From positions 689,549 to 753,548 of the forward strand of contig NZ_CP005986.1 in the NCBI RefSeq assembly GCF_000175575.2: a stretch of DNA of 64,000 bases. Direction: 5' to 3'. A program made the translations under genes and the position numbers. Below are positions 1-8,773 of the stretch, one piece after another. Positions within the stretch are counted from its first letter, which is position 1, and every line of letters begins with the position of its first letter. The notes beneath the pieces were generated by a model. That model did not search any database, was not told where the DNA came from, and was given only the letters and a program-made list of their open reading frames with translations. The stretch comes from Acidithiobacillus caldus ATCC 51756. Its GTDB lineage: Bacteria > Pseudomonadota > Gammaproteobacteria > Acidithiobacillales > Acidithiobacillaceae.

Positions 1-1
1 G

Positions 2-460
2 ACCGCCAAGCTTTTTGAGGCCGCTGCCCGTATTGGCGCCATCGTCAATGCCATGGAGCCGGAGCAGGAATTGGCTCTGGCGCGTTATGGCTCCCTCGTG
101 GGCGTTGCGTTTCAGCTGATGGACGACGCCCTGGATTATCAGGCGGAAGCCGCCACCATGGGCAAAAACCCGGGGGATGACCTCGTGGATGGCAAGGCGA
201 CCTTACCGTATATCGTTGCCATGCAGCGCGCTCGCCCGCAGGATCGGGAAGTGCTGCGCGCGGCCCTGGGCGATGACCGTCGCGAGCACTTGCCCGCAGT
301 CCTCGAGATCATTGCCAGAACCGGGGCGATTGACTACACTTTGCAATCTGCACGGGAGCGGGCGGAAGCGGCGGTGGATTGCCTCAGGCATTTCGGACCC
401 GGTCCCGAACGCGATGCCTTGGAGTTTCTGGCGCGTTTTTCGGTGCAGAGAGAGTACTGA
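2..460 (+). CDS. ispB: Polyprenyl diphosphate synthase, C-terminal part (5' end outside window)
   Basis: The frame is open from base 2 and ends at 460, so about 152 C-terminal residues are present. The second aspartate-rich motif of trans-isoprenyl diphosphate synthases is visible (FQLMDDALDYQ), followed by the conserved GKNPGDDLVDGKATLPYI segment that lies near the substrate pocket. These enzymes condense isopentenyl diphosphate onto an allylic diphosphate to make the ubiquinone side chain. The match to IspB (octaprenyl type) rather than IspA is inferred from this C-terminal pattern and from the lone position beside a tRNA gene. Chain length cannot be judged without the N-terminal half. Confidence 0.88.
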   Translation, partial: TAKLFEAAARIGAIVNAMEPEQELALARYGSLVGVAFQLMDDALDYQAEAATMGKNPGDDLVDGKATLPYIVAMQRARPQDREVLRAALGDDRREHLPAVLEIIARTGAIDYTLQSARERAEAAVDCLRHFGPGPERDALEFLARFSVQREY

Positions 461-540
<80 letters not shown>

Positions 541-606
541 TTGACAAAAGCACTGCCTACCCTCGGGCTACCCCGGGGCGATGGATAGGGCCGCGGAAGT
601 GATCGT

Positions 607-795
607 ATGTGGAAAATCCTGATCTTGGCTGCTGCGGCCGTTTTCCTCTGGTGGCAATGGCGCCGTCGCCGCCCGACTCCCCACATCACCCGCCCACTAG
701 AGTCCTTACGCGAGTGCCCCCGCTGCCAACGCTACACTGCAGCCCACGACTGTACGGAATCCGATTGTCCCTTGCATGCACCGCAGAGTCGCTGA
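607..795 (+). CDS. Small membrane-anchored PP0621-like protein
   Basis: A 62-residue protein with an N-terminal hydrophobic segment (about residues 2-16, ending in WWQWRRRRP). A short tail follows with a CPRC pair and further cysteines (CTESDC), which suggests a small metal-binding knuckle. The layout resembles the PP0621 family of short proteobacterial proteins of unknown function. It stops 3 nt before the start of the penicillin-binding protein gene, so the two are probably co-transcribed. The assignment rests on overall layout only. Confidence 0.6.
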   Translation: MWKILILAAAAVFLWWQWRRRRPTPHITRPLESLRECPRCQRYTAAHDCTESDCPLHAPQSR

Positions 796-798
796 GCC

Positions 799-2553
799 AT
801 GTCCAAGGATCCCCGCAACTTTCAAAGAAAGCTTCCTGGCTGGCGCGCCGCGGCGCTCTTCGCCGTGATCGCCCTGGCCTTTGCCGCGGTGCTTGCCCGC
901 GATGCCGAGGTGCAGGGCTGGTTGTCGCAGCGCCTGCGCAGTCAGGGCGCCATCCGGATGATCCAGGAACGGCCCCTGCCCGCACAGCGCGGCAGCATCC
1001 TCGCCGACAACGGGCAGGCCTTGGCGGTCAACGTTCCGGCGGTAACGGTGTGGGCAGATCCGCGCATTTTCTCCCGCGAGAAGGCCGAGTGGCCAAGGGT
1101 TGCGCAGGTCTTGGGCTTGACGCCGGCAGAGCTCGCCGAGCGGGTCAAGGCGGGCGGCGCGGACTTTGCCTATCTGGAGCGCCAGGTTCTGCCGCAGCTG
1201 GGGCGGGAGATCTCGGCTCTGCACGTGCCCGGATTGTATGTGCAAAAAACCAGTCGCAGCTATTATCCCCTGGGACCGGTGACCACCGCCCTGATCGGTT
1301 TGGTCCACCTGGACCATCACGGGGCCGCAGGTCTCGAACGTGGCTACGACAGCTGGTTGAGCGGACAGCCGGGTCGGGAAAAGGTACTCGTCGACGGCAA
1401 GGGCGAGGTGCTGCGCGTGCTGGGCAGGCCGCGGCCGCCGGTGAACGGCCATGACCTGCATCTGACCATCGACCCGCAGATCCAGTACTGGGCGTACATG
1501 ACCCTGCGGGCGGCACAAAAACATTTTGGTGCCGAGAACGGTTCAGCCGTGGTCATGAACGTGCATTCCGGACAGATCCTTGCCATGGTCAGTGTGCCCT
1601 CCTGCAATCCCAACACCCGCGATGGCTGTACGAATCCGTCGGACTACGTCAACAATGCCGTGCATCAGGCCTTTGAGCCCGGTTCGGTGATGAAACCCTT
1701 CATGGTGGCGGCGGCCTTGGCCACGGGCAGCATTCGCCCGGATCAGCGCTTCGACGTTGCCCATTGCCTACCCGTGGGCGGCTTCTGCATCCGCGACGAC
1801 GTGGTGCATCGGGAGCTGGATGTAGCGCATATCCTCAAGTATTCCAGCGACGTGGGGGCCGCTAAGATCGCCCTGCGTACACCCGCAGAGGCTATCGCCC
1901 AGATGTACCGGGCCGCGGGTTTCGGCGAGCCGGCGCCGCTGGGCTTTGATGAGGCAACGGCTGGGGTATTGCCGCCAGCGCAGAGCTGGGATCGCGCGCG
2001 GCACGCTACCATCGCCCTGGGGTATGGAGTGTCGGTGACGACCCTGCAGTTGGCGGAGGGCTATGCCGCCATTGCCAACGGCGGCTACCACGTGCAACCG
2101 GTGCTGGTGGCGGGACAGACGGGTCAATCCCGGCGTATCATGCCGGCCGCCATTGCCGATCGGTTGCGGCACTGGCTCGAAGGGGTGTGTGCGGCCAACG
2201 GCACGGGTATATTGGCAGCCATTCCGGGCTACTCGGTCGCCGGCAAGACGGGTACGGCCAATCTTGCCAACGGCAAAGGCGGCTTCAACAAAAAGAAGAC
2301 CAATGCCACCTTTGTCGGTTTTGCTCCGGGTTTTGCACCAGACCTCGTCATGGCGGTATCGTTGCGGGGAAGCACCCGCTACTGGAATTTCGGCGGGGTA
2401 GAATCGGCACCCGTTTTTCGGGTGACCATGCGCCACGCGCTGCAGCGGCTCGATATCGCACCGCGCTGGTGCGGTTCGCGCGCCTGTGTGAGCAAGGACG
2501 CCAATGTCACCACCACGCAGGCGGAGATCTGGGCGGAAGGAGGCGGCAAGTGA
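799..2553 (+). CDS. FtsI-type (class B) penicillin-binding protein / peptidoglycan D,D-transpeptidase
   Basis: 584 residues. One transmembrane segment (about residues 14-34) is followed by the class B dimerisation domain, with the hallmark ERPLPAQRGSILADNG near residue 55, and a transpeptidase domain from about residue 215. The active-site SxxK is SVMK near residue 296, and the KTGT box is near residue 483. The middle motif, SSN in standard FtsI, reads SSD near residue 349. The enzyme would cross-link septal peptidoglycan in the periplasm. It lies outside any dcw cluster, and a second truncated copy sits at 21519-22778; both end in QAEIW-EGGG. It may therefore be an accessory FtsI paralogue rather than the only divisome enzyme. 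The next gene overlaps its stop codon (TGATG). Confidence 0.9.
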   Translation: MSKDPRNFQRKLPGWRAAALFAVIALAFAAVLARDAEVQGWLSQRLRSQGAIRMIQERPLPAQRGSILADNGQALAVNVPAVTVWADPRIFSREKAEWPRVAQVLGLTPAELAERVKAGGADFAYLERQVLPQLGREISALHVPGLYVQKTSRSYYPLGPVTTALIGLVHLDHHGAAGLERGYDSWLSGQPGREKVLVDGKGEVLRVLGRPRPPVNGHDLHLTIDPQIQYWAYMTLRAAQKHFGAENGSAVVMNVHSGQILAMVSVPSCNPNTRDGCTNPSDYVNNAVHQAFEPGSVMKPFMVAAALATGSIRPDQRFDVAHCLPVGGFCIRDDVVHRELDVAHILKYSSDVGAAKIALRTPAEAIAQMYRAAGFGEPAPLGFDEATAGVLPPAQSWDRARHATIALGYGVSVTTLQLAEGYAAIANGGYHVQPVLVAGQTGQSRRIMPAAIADRLRHWLEGVCAANGTGILAAIPGYSVAGKTGTANLANGKGGFNKKKTNATFVGFAPGFAPDLVMAVSLRGSTRYWNFGGVESAPVFRVTMRHALQRLDIAPRWCGSRACVSKDANVTTTQAEIWAEGGGK

Positions 2554-2864
2554 TGAGTAGACTGGATCGATGGGTTGCGGCGACGCTCGTGTCCGGCGTT
2601 GCCCTGATACTGGTGGGAATCCTCGTCGTCGCGCTGAATACGCGTATTCCCATCGCGCACATCTACGTCGATGCGGCGGGCGCGCATGTGCTGCAAGCCG
2701 CAGGCCTGGAGGTACACGCCGCGCCGGACTGGCCCGGAGCATTCCGTGCCAACCCGGTCAGTAGCGCAGCGGCCTTTCTCCCCAGCGCCGAGCTGTATTT
2801 TTCCAAAGGCCGTCGCGTGCAGCTTCCGCGGCGGGATGTGCTCCTTTGGGTCTACCGCGGTTGA
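2553..2864 (+). CDS. Small single-pass membrane protein downstream of the FtsI-like gene
   Basis: 103 residues with an N-terminal hydrophobic helix (about residues 8-29) and a short predicted periplasmic domain rich in Ala, Val and Pro. The start overlaps the stop of the penicillin-binding protein gene, implying translational coupling and a possible role with that transpeptidase. I do not recognise the family. A GTG one codon upstream is an alternative start. Confidence 0.6.
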   Translation: MSRLDRWVAATLVSGVALILVGILVVALNTRIPIAHIYVDAAGAHVLQAAGLEVHAAPDWPGAFRANPVSSAAAFLPSAELYFSKGRRVQLPRRDVLLWVYRG

Positions 2865-2869
2865 GTCCC

Positions 2870-3169
2870 ATGCCAGGTAGTCCGATCCCGGATTTGCGCC
2901 CGCTTCTACGCGGCGTTGCCTTGGTGCTGCTGGTGCTTCTGGCCGTGCTGATGCTGCTGGCCGTCGATGGTCTGCTGCTTATTCCCGCTTTGCTGCTGTC
3001 CTACGATCTTTGGGGTATAGCCTGGCAGTGGCACGGGTTCCTTCCAGATCCGGTGCAGCCTCCTGGACCCTGGACCAGCCTCTCGCTGGGTCTTGTGGCA
3101 TCCCTGCTGCTGGCGCTGGTGGATGGCGTCGCTCTGGGCCTGTGGGCGCGCTTGCGCCGTTCACCCTGA
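2870..3169 (+). CDS. Small two-helix inner-membrane protein, unknown
   Basis: 99 residues with a long leucine-rich hydrophobic stretch (about residues 14-45), then a second one near residues 68-90, and a basic C-terminus. It starts 5 nt after the preceding stop and so looks like the last gene of the FtsI-like operon. The chosen ATG removes eight residues from a longer reading frame that would overlap the previous gene. Its 3' end overlaps the convergent uup gene by 9 bp. No family was recognised. Confidence 0.5.
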   Translation: MPGSPIPDLRPLLRGVALVLLVLLAVLMLLAVDGLLLIPALLLSYDLWGIAWQWHGFLPDPVQPPGPWTSLSLGLVASLLLALVDGVALGLWARLRRSP

Positions 3170-5014
3170 CGCAGCTTCTGCCTTGCTCTCCAACATCGCC
3201 CAGCGGGCGTAGGCGGCATCCAGCTCCGCCGCGACGGTCTCGGCCTCTTCCTGAATGCTTTTGAGACGGTCCGGCTCGCGGTAGACATCCGGGTTGGCAA
3301 GTGCGGCGGCAATGCGCTCCTGACGTGCCTCCAGGGCCTCGATCTGTGCCGGCAGTTGCTGGAGTGCCTGCTGCTCACGATAGCTCAGACCCGACTTGCG
3401 CGGCCTATCCCTCTCGCGTGGGGCATTGCGAGCGGGTGTTCCCCTGGTCTCCTCCGCGCGCGACGGGTCGTTCTCCGTCTGCCGCTGCCATTCCTCCCAG
3501 TCGCTATAGCCGCCTGCCATGCCGAGCCAGCGCCCACCGCCGCGGCTCACCAGCACCTGCGTCGCCACCTGGTCGATGAACTCACGGTCGTGTGAAACGA
3601 GAATCACGGTGCCCGGAAAGGTCTGAAGGCGCTCCTCCAGCACTTCGAGGGTCTCCAGATCGAGGTCATTGGTAGGCTCATCCAGAACCAAGAGATTTGC
3701 GGGACGGGCAAAGAGCCTGGCCAGCAGCAGGCGGGCGCGTTCGCCTCCCGAGAGGGCCTTGATGGGTCCGCGAGCGCGACTGGGTGGGAACAGAAAATCT
3801 TGCAGGTAGCTCAGGACATGGCGGCGTTCCCCGCCAATGTCCAAGAAATCGCTGCCATCGGCTACGGCGTCCACGACGCGACTTTCTGGATCGAGTTGGG
3901 CGCGAAACTGGTCGAAATAGGCGATTTCCAGCCGCGTACCGCGACGTACCTGGCCACTGTGCGGGGTCAGCTGTCCCAAAAGCAGGCGCAACAAAGTCGT
4001 CTTGCCGACGCCGTTAGGCCCGATGATACCTAGCCTGTCGCCGCGTTCGATACGAATGGACAGATCCTTGACGATGGGACGATCGTCGTAGGCGAAGGAA
4101 ACCTGGGTCAATTCCGCGACCAGACTGCCGGAACGCTCGGCGGCGGCAATATCCAGGCGTGCTGTGCCAAGCCGCTGGCGCCTTTGCCTGCGCTCATCGC
4201 GCAGACGCTCCAGGCGCCGCAGACGGCCCTGATTGCGCTTGGCCCTCGCCTTGACCCCTTGACGCAACCAGGCCTCTTCCTCGGCCAACTGGCCCTCCAG
4301 GCGCTCTGCCTCCGCCGCTTCCGCTGCAAGCATCTCCTCCTTACGCTTGAGGTAATCGCGGAAGCTGCCGGGAAAGCTGCTGAGCTTGCCGCGATCCAAC
4401 TCGACGATGCGGGTGGCGAGGCGATCGAGAAAGCGCCGATCGTGGGTGATGAACATCAGGGTTCCACGATATCGGGCGAGTGTTCTCTCCAGGGTAGCTA
4501 TACCGGCGAGGTCCAGGTGATTGGTGGGCTCATCCAAAAAAAGCAGATCCGGCTCGCCCATGAGGGCCTGGGCAATGGCCACCCGCTTGCGCTGTCCGCC
4601 CGAGAGCGCGGCGATACGCCCGGACTCCGGCAGGCCCAGTTGATCGCGCAAACTCTCGGCCCGAGCCGAGATGGTCCAGAATTCCGGCTGATCCGCCAGC
4701 TCCATGGCGCTCCCCTGATCCGACTCCGCAAGCTGGTGCAGAGGGTGTCCCACGCGAATGGCGGCCAGCAGATCGACGTCCTCGGGCAGGTCCGGATCCT
4801 GGGCAAGATAGGCGGCATGCAGGCCGGTGGACCAGGAAAGCCGGCCGCCGTCCAGGGGATACAGACCCGCAAGCACCTGCAGCAGGGTGGATTTACCCTC
4901 GCCATTGCGACCGATGAGACCTACCCGTTCACCGGCCTCGAGTACGAGATCGGCGCGATCCAGAAGTGCGCGGCCGCCCCATTCGACCTGACCTTGGTCC
5001 AACTGTAAAACCAT
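3161..5014 (-). CDS. uup: ABC-F ATPase Uup
   Basis: 617 residues with two ABC ATPase domains in tandem and no membrane segments. Domain one has Walker A GRNGEGKST (about residue 36), signature LSGGQ and Walker B LLFLDEPTNHLDL. Domain two has Walker A GPNGVGKTT, signature LSGGE and LLVLDEPTNDLDL. A charged coiled-coil linker separates them, and a lysine/arginine-rich C-terminal coiled coil (from about residue 530) is typical of Uup rather than EttA or YheS. The family acts on ribosomes, and Uup is also implicated in transposon excision. The ATG at 5014 is chosen over a GTG six bases upstream. Confidence 0.92.
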   Translation of the reverse strand: MVLQLDQGQVEWGGRALLDRADLVLEAGERVGLIGRNGEGKSTLLQVLAGLYPLDGGRLSWSTGLHAAYLAQDPDLPEDVDLLAAIRVGHPLHQLAESDQGSAMELADQPEFWTISARAESLRDQLGLPESGRIAALSGGQRKRVAIAQALMGEPDLLFLDEPTNHLDLAGIATLERTLARYRGTLMFITHDRRFLDRLATRIVELDRGKLSSFPGSFRDYLKRKEEMLAAEAAEAERLEGQLAEEEAWLRQGVKARAKRNQGRLRRLERLRDERRQRRQRLGTARLDIAAAERSGSLVAELTQVSFAYDDRPIVKDLSIRIERGDRLGIIGPNGVGKTTLLRLLLGQLTPHSGQVRRGTRLEIAYFDQFRAQLDPESRVVDAVADGSDFLDIGGERRHVLSYLQDFLFPPSRARGPIKALSGGERARLLLARLFARPANLLVLDEPTNDLDLETLEVLEERLQTFPGTVILVSHDREFIDQVATQVLVSRGGGRWLGMAGGYSDWEEWQRQTENDPSRAEETRGTPARNAPRERDRPRKSGLSYREQQALQQLPAQIEALEARQERIAAALANPDVYREPDRLKSIQEEAETVAAELDAAYARWAMLESKAEAASG

Positions 5015-5113
5015 CCCCACGGTATATCGTCTCCTCAGCCCGGTACGTCCCCGGCCCGCTCTCGCGAACCGGCTTCACAGCTTAGAGGCCAAGCGTCCGT
5101 GGGGCAAGGAGGA

Positions 5114-5473
5114 TCACTTCAACAGGCGTAGGGCGAGAGGATAGCGGTAATCCGCACCACTGCTGGCCTGGACTGCGGCCAAAATGCAGAACACGAGATT
5201 GACGAGAATCAGAAGGCCAAAGAATAGGAGACCGACGAGCAGCAAGCTCAGAATCCCAGAGATCAGATAAGCGATAAGCAAAGTGAGCTGGAAATTCAGG
5301 GCTTCCAGTATCTGGCCGCGCAACCATGGGCTGGCACTGTCTTTCTTGACAAGGTAGAGCACCAAGGGGACGATGATGCCGAAGAGGATTCCGCTGAGGT
5401 GGACGATGGTCGCGGTATTGGTGTCCTCGGAACTCGGACGGACGGTGGAAATGGCCTGCTCTGGTTGTTCCAT
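5114..5473 (-). CDS. DUF4870 domain membrane protein
   Basis: 119 residues. A short polar N-terminus is followed by three hydrophobic stretches, with the family pattern of a histidine-containing first helix (HLSGILFGIIVPLVLYL), a KKDSASPWLRGQ loop and a FQLTLLIAYLI helix. DUF4870 proteins are small multi-pass inner-membrane proteins of unknown function. It is a single gene between uup and the divergent uracil-DNA glycosylase gene. Confidence 0.82.
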   Translation of the reverse strand: MEQPEQAISTVRPSSEDTNTATIVHLSGILFGIIVPLVLYLVKKDSASPWLRGQILEALNFQLTLLIAYLISGILSLLLVGLLFFGLLILVNLVFCILAAVQASSGADYRYPLALRLLK

Positions 5474-5610
5474 GTTACGCTCCCTTCGCTGAGGTTTTCA
5501 GTCGAAATTTTAATGGTCTATCCATCTCCAGTCCAGCATTTTTTGAGCTTGCCTTCGGCATGGCCATGGCATGGAAAATGCCATGAATGGGCGGTCCGTG
5601 GTCGTGGTTC

Positions 5611-6480
5611 ATGAATCGGCGCCAACGCCTCTTCTTTGAGGTCCTGGGCCTCGATCTTGCCGGCTTTCCGCTCCCGGGCCCGGGTACCGATGCGGATCCG
5701 AGACCCACGGCGCTGGCCGGCAAGGGCACACCAAGCCTTCCGGCCCTTGCGCCGGCTCCCCCAATCCCAGAGGTAGCCCGCTCTGAGCCAAAGGTGACCG
5801 CCGCGACAGCCGCGCTGGTGATCGATCCGGCCAGTGCCGAGGAGCAGGAACATGAGCCTTTGGCGGTTGAGCCTATGGAGGTGATGCCTGCGGATCGGGA
5901 CCAGGTCCGTCGGCAAGCCATCTCCGCCATGGACTGGCAAGCACTGAAAGAGCGTATCGAAACCTGCCGTGCCTGCAGTCTGGGCAGCACTCGGCAAAAC
6001 GCGGTGGTGGGAGCTGGCAGTCCCGAGGGATCCTGGTGTTTCGTGGGCGAGGCCCCGGGCGCAGAGGAGGATCGTCGCGGTGAAGCCTTTGTCGGTCGCG
6101 GCGGCCAGCTTCTGGATGCCATGCTGGCGGCCATGTCCCTGAGTCGCGCACGGGAGGTCTACATCGCCAATGTGCTCAAGTGCCGTCCGCCCAACAATCG
6201 TGATCCCTTGGGGCCGGAGGTGCGGTCCTGCCTACCCTATCTGGAAAGGCAGATCGCTTTGGTCCAGCCGCGCATCTTGGTTGCCCTGGGGCGCTTCGCT
6301 GCGCAGTCGCTGCTGCAAACCAGCACCCCCATCGGGCAACTGCGTGGGCGCGTCTGGGAGTATCGCGGCATCCCCCTGGTGGTGACCTACCACCCGGCTT
6401 ATCTGCTACGCAACCCGCTGGAAAAGCGCAAGGTCTGGGAAGACCTGAAACTCGCGCTCTCGGTTTATCCCAAGGATTGA
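5611..6480 (+). CDS. udg: Type-4 (Fe-S) uracil-DNA glycosylase
   Basis: 289 residues. The first 95 or so are a poorly conserved Pro/Ala-rich extension. The UDG domain follows, with cysteines of the 4Fe-4S cluster at CRAC and at CRPPNNRDP...C, motif 1 FVGEAPGAEED, and motif 2 TYHPAYLLRN near the C-terminus. It removes uracil from DNA after cytosine deamination, plausible in a hot or acidic habitat. The start is uncertain: an ATG eight codons upstream is also in frame. The 3' end overlaps the convergent epimerase gene by 16 bp. Confidence 0.9.
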   Translation: MNRRQRLFFEVLGLDLAGFPLPGPGTDADPRPTALAGKGTPSLPALAPAPPIPEVARSEPKVTAATAALVIDPASAEEQEHEPLAVEPMEVMPADRDQVRRQAISAMDWQALKERIETCRACSLGSTRQNAVVGAGSPEGSWCFVGEAPGAEEDRRGEAFVGRGGQLLDAMLAAMSLSRAREVYIANVLKCRPPNNRDPLGPEVRSCLPYLERQIALVQPRILVALGRFAAQSLLQTSTPIGQLRGRVWEYRGIPLVVTYHPAYLLRNPLEKRKVWEDLKLALSVYPKD

Positions 6481-7403
6481 CCACGCACCGACGCGATGGC
6501 TTGAGCGACATCGTACTGCGCGTGCCAGCCGAGCTCCGTCTCGGCCTTGCGGCAGTCCACGACCAGTGGGTGTTCCAGACCCAGCAGCCAGCCGGGATCG
6601 CCCAGGAAGCGGACGAAAGGACGCAGGCGTCCATGAATCCGGTGCATCTGTCGGGGCGACAGCGGCAGCTGCCAGAGCCGCGGGATGGACGACCAGGGGA
6701 CGGGATTCGGCGCAGCAATGTTGTAGGTGCCCGGTTGGTCCTGAGCGAGGGCCACCAGCATGGCAGCTATGGCGTCTTGCTCATGGATGCATTGCAGGGG
6801 CAGATCGGGATTGGGCAGGCGTAGACCCAATGGACTCGTGGCGATGGCATTGACCAGGGGTTGCGCAGCGGGCCCGATGATGGCGTGCAGACGCAGCCGG
6901 GTGATGCGCAAGGGCGGATGGCTGGCGCTGAATGCATCCAGAAGCTGCTCCACCGCTACCTTGTCCTCGGCGTAGGCGAAGCCGGGGTTTGGTCGCAGCG
7001 CATGGTCCTCGCGGAGGATGACCGGATTATCGGCCCAGGCGCCGTAGACGGCCACACTGCTGCTGTAGATGAGTCGCTGAACCCCGGCCGTACGCATCGC
7101 CGCGAGAAGCGCTCGCATCCCCTGCCGATTGCTCGCCGCCATGGTGTGCCGCCATTTTTTGCTCCAACCGAGATGGGGGCTCAGCACCACGAAGGCCAGA
7201 TGTACGACGACATCAATGCCCACGAGCAGCTCTGCCAGACCGGGGTCGCGTAGATCGCGCTGCAGCCAGCGCAGCCTCGGGTGCGTCTGCGTGGGTGCCG
7301 CCCAATCCAGCGCCACCAGCTCGTGTTCAGGACAGCGACGAAGGAGCTCCGCAACGAGCAGTCTGCCGGTGTGGCCGGCGGCGCCGGTGACCAGGATTCG
7401 CAT
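6465..7403 (-). CDS. NAD-dependent epimerase/dehydratase (extended SDR)
   Basis: 312 residues. The N-terminal Rossmann motif is TGAAGHTG (about residues 6-13), an SSSVAVYG strand carries the catalytic serine, and YAEDK supplies the YxxxK pair near residue 145. The family interconverts or dehydrates NDP-sugars or related alcohols; the substrate is not evident. The start ATG overlaps the stop codon of the upstream LLM-type oxidoreductase by 1 nt (TGATG), so the two are translationally coupled and probably act in one pathway. Confidence 0.85.
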   Translation of the reverse strand: MRILVTGAAGHTGRLLVAELLRRCPEHELVALDWAAPTQTHPRLRWLQRDLRDPGLAELLVGIDVVVHLAFVVLSPHLGWSKKWRHTMAASNRQGMRALLAAMRTAGVQRLIYSSSVAVYGAWADNPVILREDHALRPNPGFAYAEDKVAVEQLLDAFSASHPPLRITRLRLHAIIGPAAQPLVNAIATSPLGLRLPNPDLPLQCIHEQDAIAAMLVALAQDQPGTYNIAAPNPVPWSSIPRLWQLPLSPRQMHRIHGRLRPFVRFLGDPGWLLGLEHPLVVDCRKAETELGWHAQYDVAQAIASVRGQSLG

Positions 7404-8494
7404 CAGGCGGCGTCGGCGGTCTCGTGCTGCAGGCCGGGCAAGACCTCTTTGGCCAGTATTTCCAGGGAGCGCTGGGTAATCTCGCTGGACACCATGCCAG
7501 CGCCCACGGCGAGTATCAGACGATCCACTCCAGCGCGCGCATAGCGGGCCAGTTTGCGCCGGCAACTGGTGGGGTTACCCACGACCACCATACCCAGATT
7601 TTCCAGAAGGCTCAGGCTCAGGCCACGACGCAGGAGCGGCTCGAGGAAGCCGAGACGGTGATAATACTCGTAGCTTTCCCGCAGCTGGGCGAGGACTGGG
7701 CGGGTCTGGTCGAGGAGCCGCTGGTAATACCAGGCGAAGCCCGCGGCCAGTTGCCGCGCTTCTTGCTCGTTCTCGAGGCAGAGGCAGCCGATGGTCATGG
7801 CAAAGCGCGGATTCTGTCCGGGCATGGGCACGCCCGCACCGTGATGTTCCCGCCAGGCACGACGGTAGGCCTTCAGATCCTGTTTGATGAGAAACCAGGG
7901 CTTGAAAGGGCCGCTCAAGACACCGATGCCTTCCTTCGCTGCCCATTGAAAGCTGGGTGGGCTCACCGCTGCTACCCACAATGGGGGGTGTGGGCGCTGT
8001 ACGGGCTTGGGCAGAATATCGAGGTCGTCGAAATCGTAGAGTTCCCCGTGATGGCTGAAAGCACTGCCGGGCGCCCGGCGCAGGATGGCGAGGCCCTCCT
8101 CCAGGTGGCGCCGACTCTGCGCCATGTCGCTGCCGAAGAGGCCGTATTCCTTGGGCGAGAAGCCCCTTCCCAGGCCGAGCTCCAGGCGTCCGCCACTGAG
8201 AATATCCAGGGCCGCTGCCTTTTCGGCGACGCGCACCGCGTGCTGGTATGGCAGCACGACGACGGCATGGCCGAGGCGGAGCCGCTCGGTGCGCTGGCTT
8301 GCCGCGCCCAGGAATACCTCAGGTGCGCTGGAGTGCGAGTATTGGCGCATGAAGTGGTGCTCCACGAACCAGGCGCCGTGAAAGCCGAGGCGATCGGCCA
8401 GTGCCAGTTCCGCCAGGGTTTCGTGGTAGACTTGCGCCTCGGAGCGCCCGAGATGCTCGGGTACCGCAAGCTCGTAGAAGAGATCCACCTGCAT
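7403..8494 (-). CDS. LLM-class flavin-dependent oxidoreductase (luciferase-like)
   Basis: 363 residues with the TIM-barrel hallmarks of bacterial luciferase-like monooxygenases: GFHGAWFVEHHF early, RLRLGHAVVVLPYQHAVRVAEKAA, the DILSGGRLELGLGRG segment around residue 100, and GNPTSCRRKL near the end. These use FMN or F420 to oxidise small organic substrates; the substrate here is unknown. The ATG at 8494 has GGGGA upstream and matches the usual N-terminal strand (MQVDLFYE). It is the first gene of a two-gene unit with the epimerase and is divergent from 8509-8748. Confidence 0.87.
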   Translation of the reverse strand: MQVDLFYELAVPEHLGRSEAQVYHETLAELALADRLGFHGAWFVEHHFMRQYSHSSAPEVFLGAASQRTERLRLGHAVVVLPYQHAVRVAEKAAALDILSGGRLELGLGRGFSPKEYGLFGSDMAQSRRHLEEGLAILRRAPGSAFSHHGELYDFDDLDILPKPVQRPHPPLWVAAVSPPSFQWAAKEGIGVLSGPFKPWFLIKQDLKAYRRAWREHHGAGVPMPGQNPRFAMTIGCLCLENEQEARQLAAGFAWYYQRLLDQTRPVLAQLRESYEYYHRLGFLEPLLRRGLSLSLLENLGMVVVGNPTSCRRKLARYARAGVDRLILAVGAGMVSSEITQRSLEILAKEVLPGLQHETADAA

Positions 8495-8508
8495 GATCGG
8501 GAGTCCCC

Positions 8509-8748
8509 ATGTCCGTGACGCCGCCCCACATTGCCGAGCGACTACAGATTGCCATTCTAACATCGGAACAGATGCGCCTGCACTGGGAGGACCCCGACAG
8601 CGGCATGCATTACTACGAGCGTGTGCTCCCTTTGGCTTTGGAGTCTTCGGCTGGTGGAGATAGGCTACGCTGCCTGCTCCTCGATGAAGACCGGGAGATT
8701 TTCGTGCCGGTGGACCGCGTTCGCAATCTGCCCACACCGGTGAAATGA
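8509..8748 (+). CDS. Small hypothetical protein, faintly Rof-like
   Basis: 79 residues, soluble, acidic and aromatic. The C-terminal half (GGDRLRCLLLDEDREIFVPVDRVRNL) has the alternating beta pattern seen in Rho-binding antiterminators of the Rof/YaeO family, but the usual N-terminal Cys-Asp signature is absent, so this is only a suggestion. It is divergent from the LLM oxidoreductase gene (14 bp apart) and convergent with orn (25 bp). Confidence 0.5.
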   Translation: MSVTPPHIAERLQIAILTSEQMRLHWEDPDSGMHYYERVLPLALESSAGGDRLRCLLLDEDREIFVPVDRVRNLPTPVK

Positions 8749-8773
8749 TCCGGACGGTGGTACCTCCCGGCGG

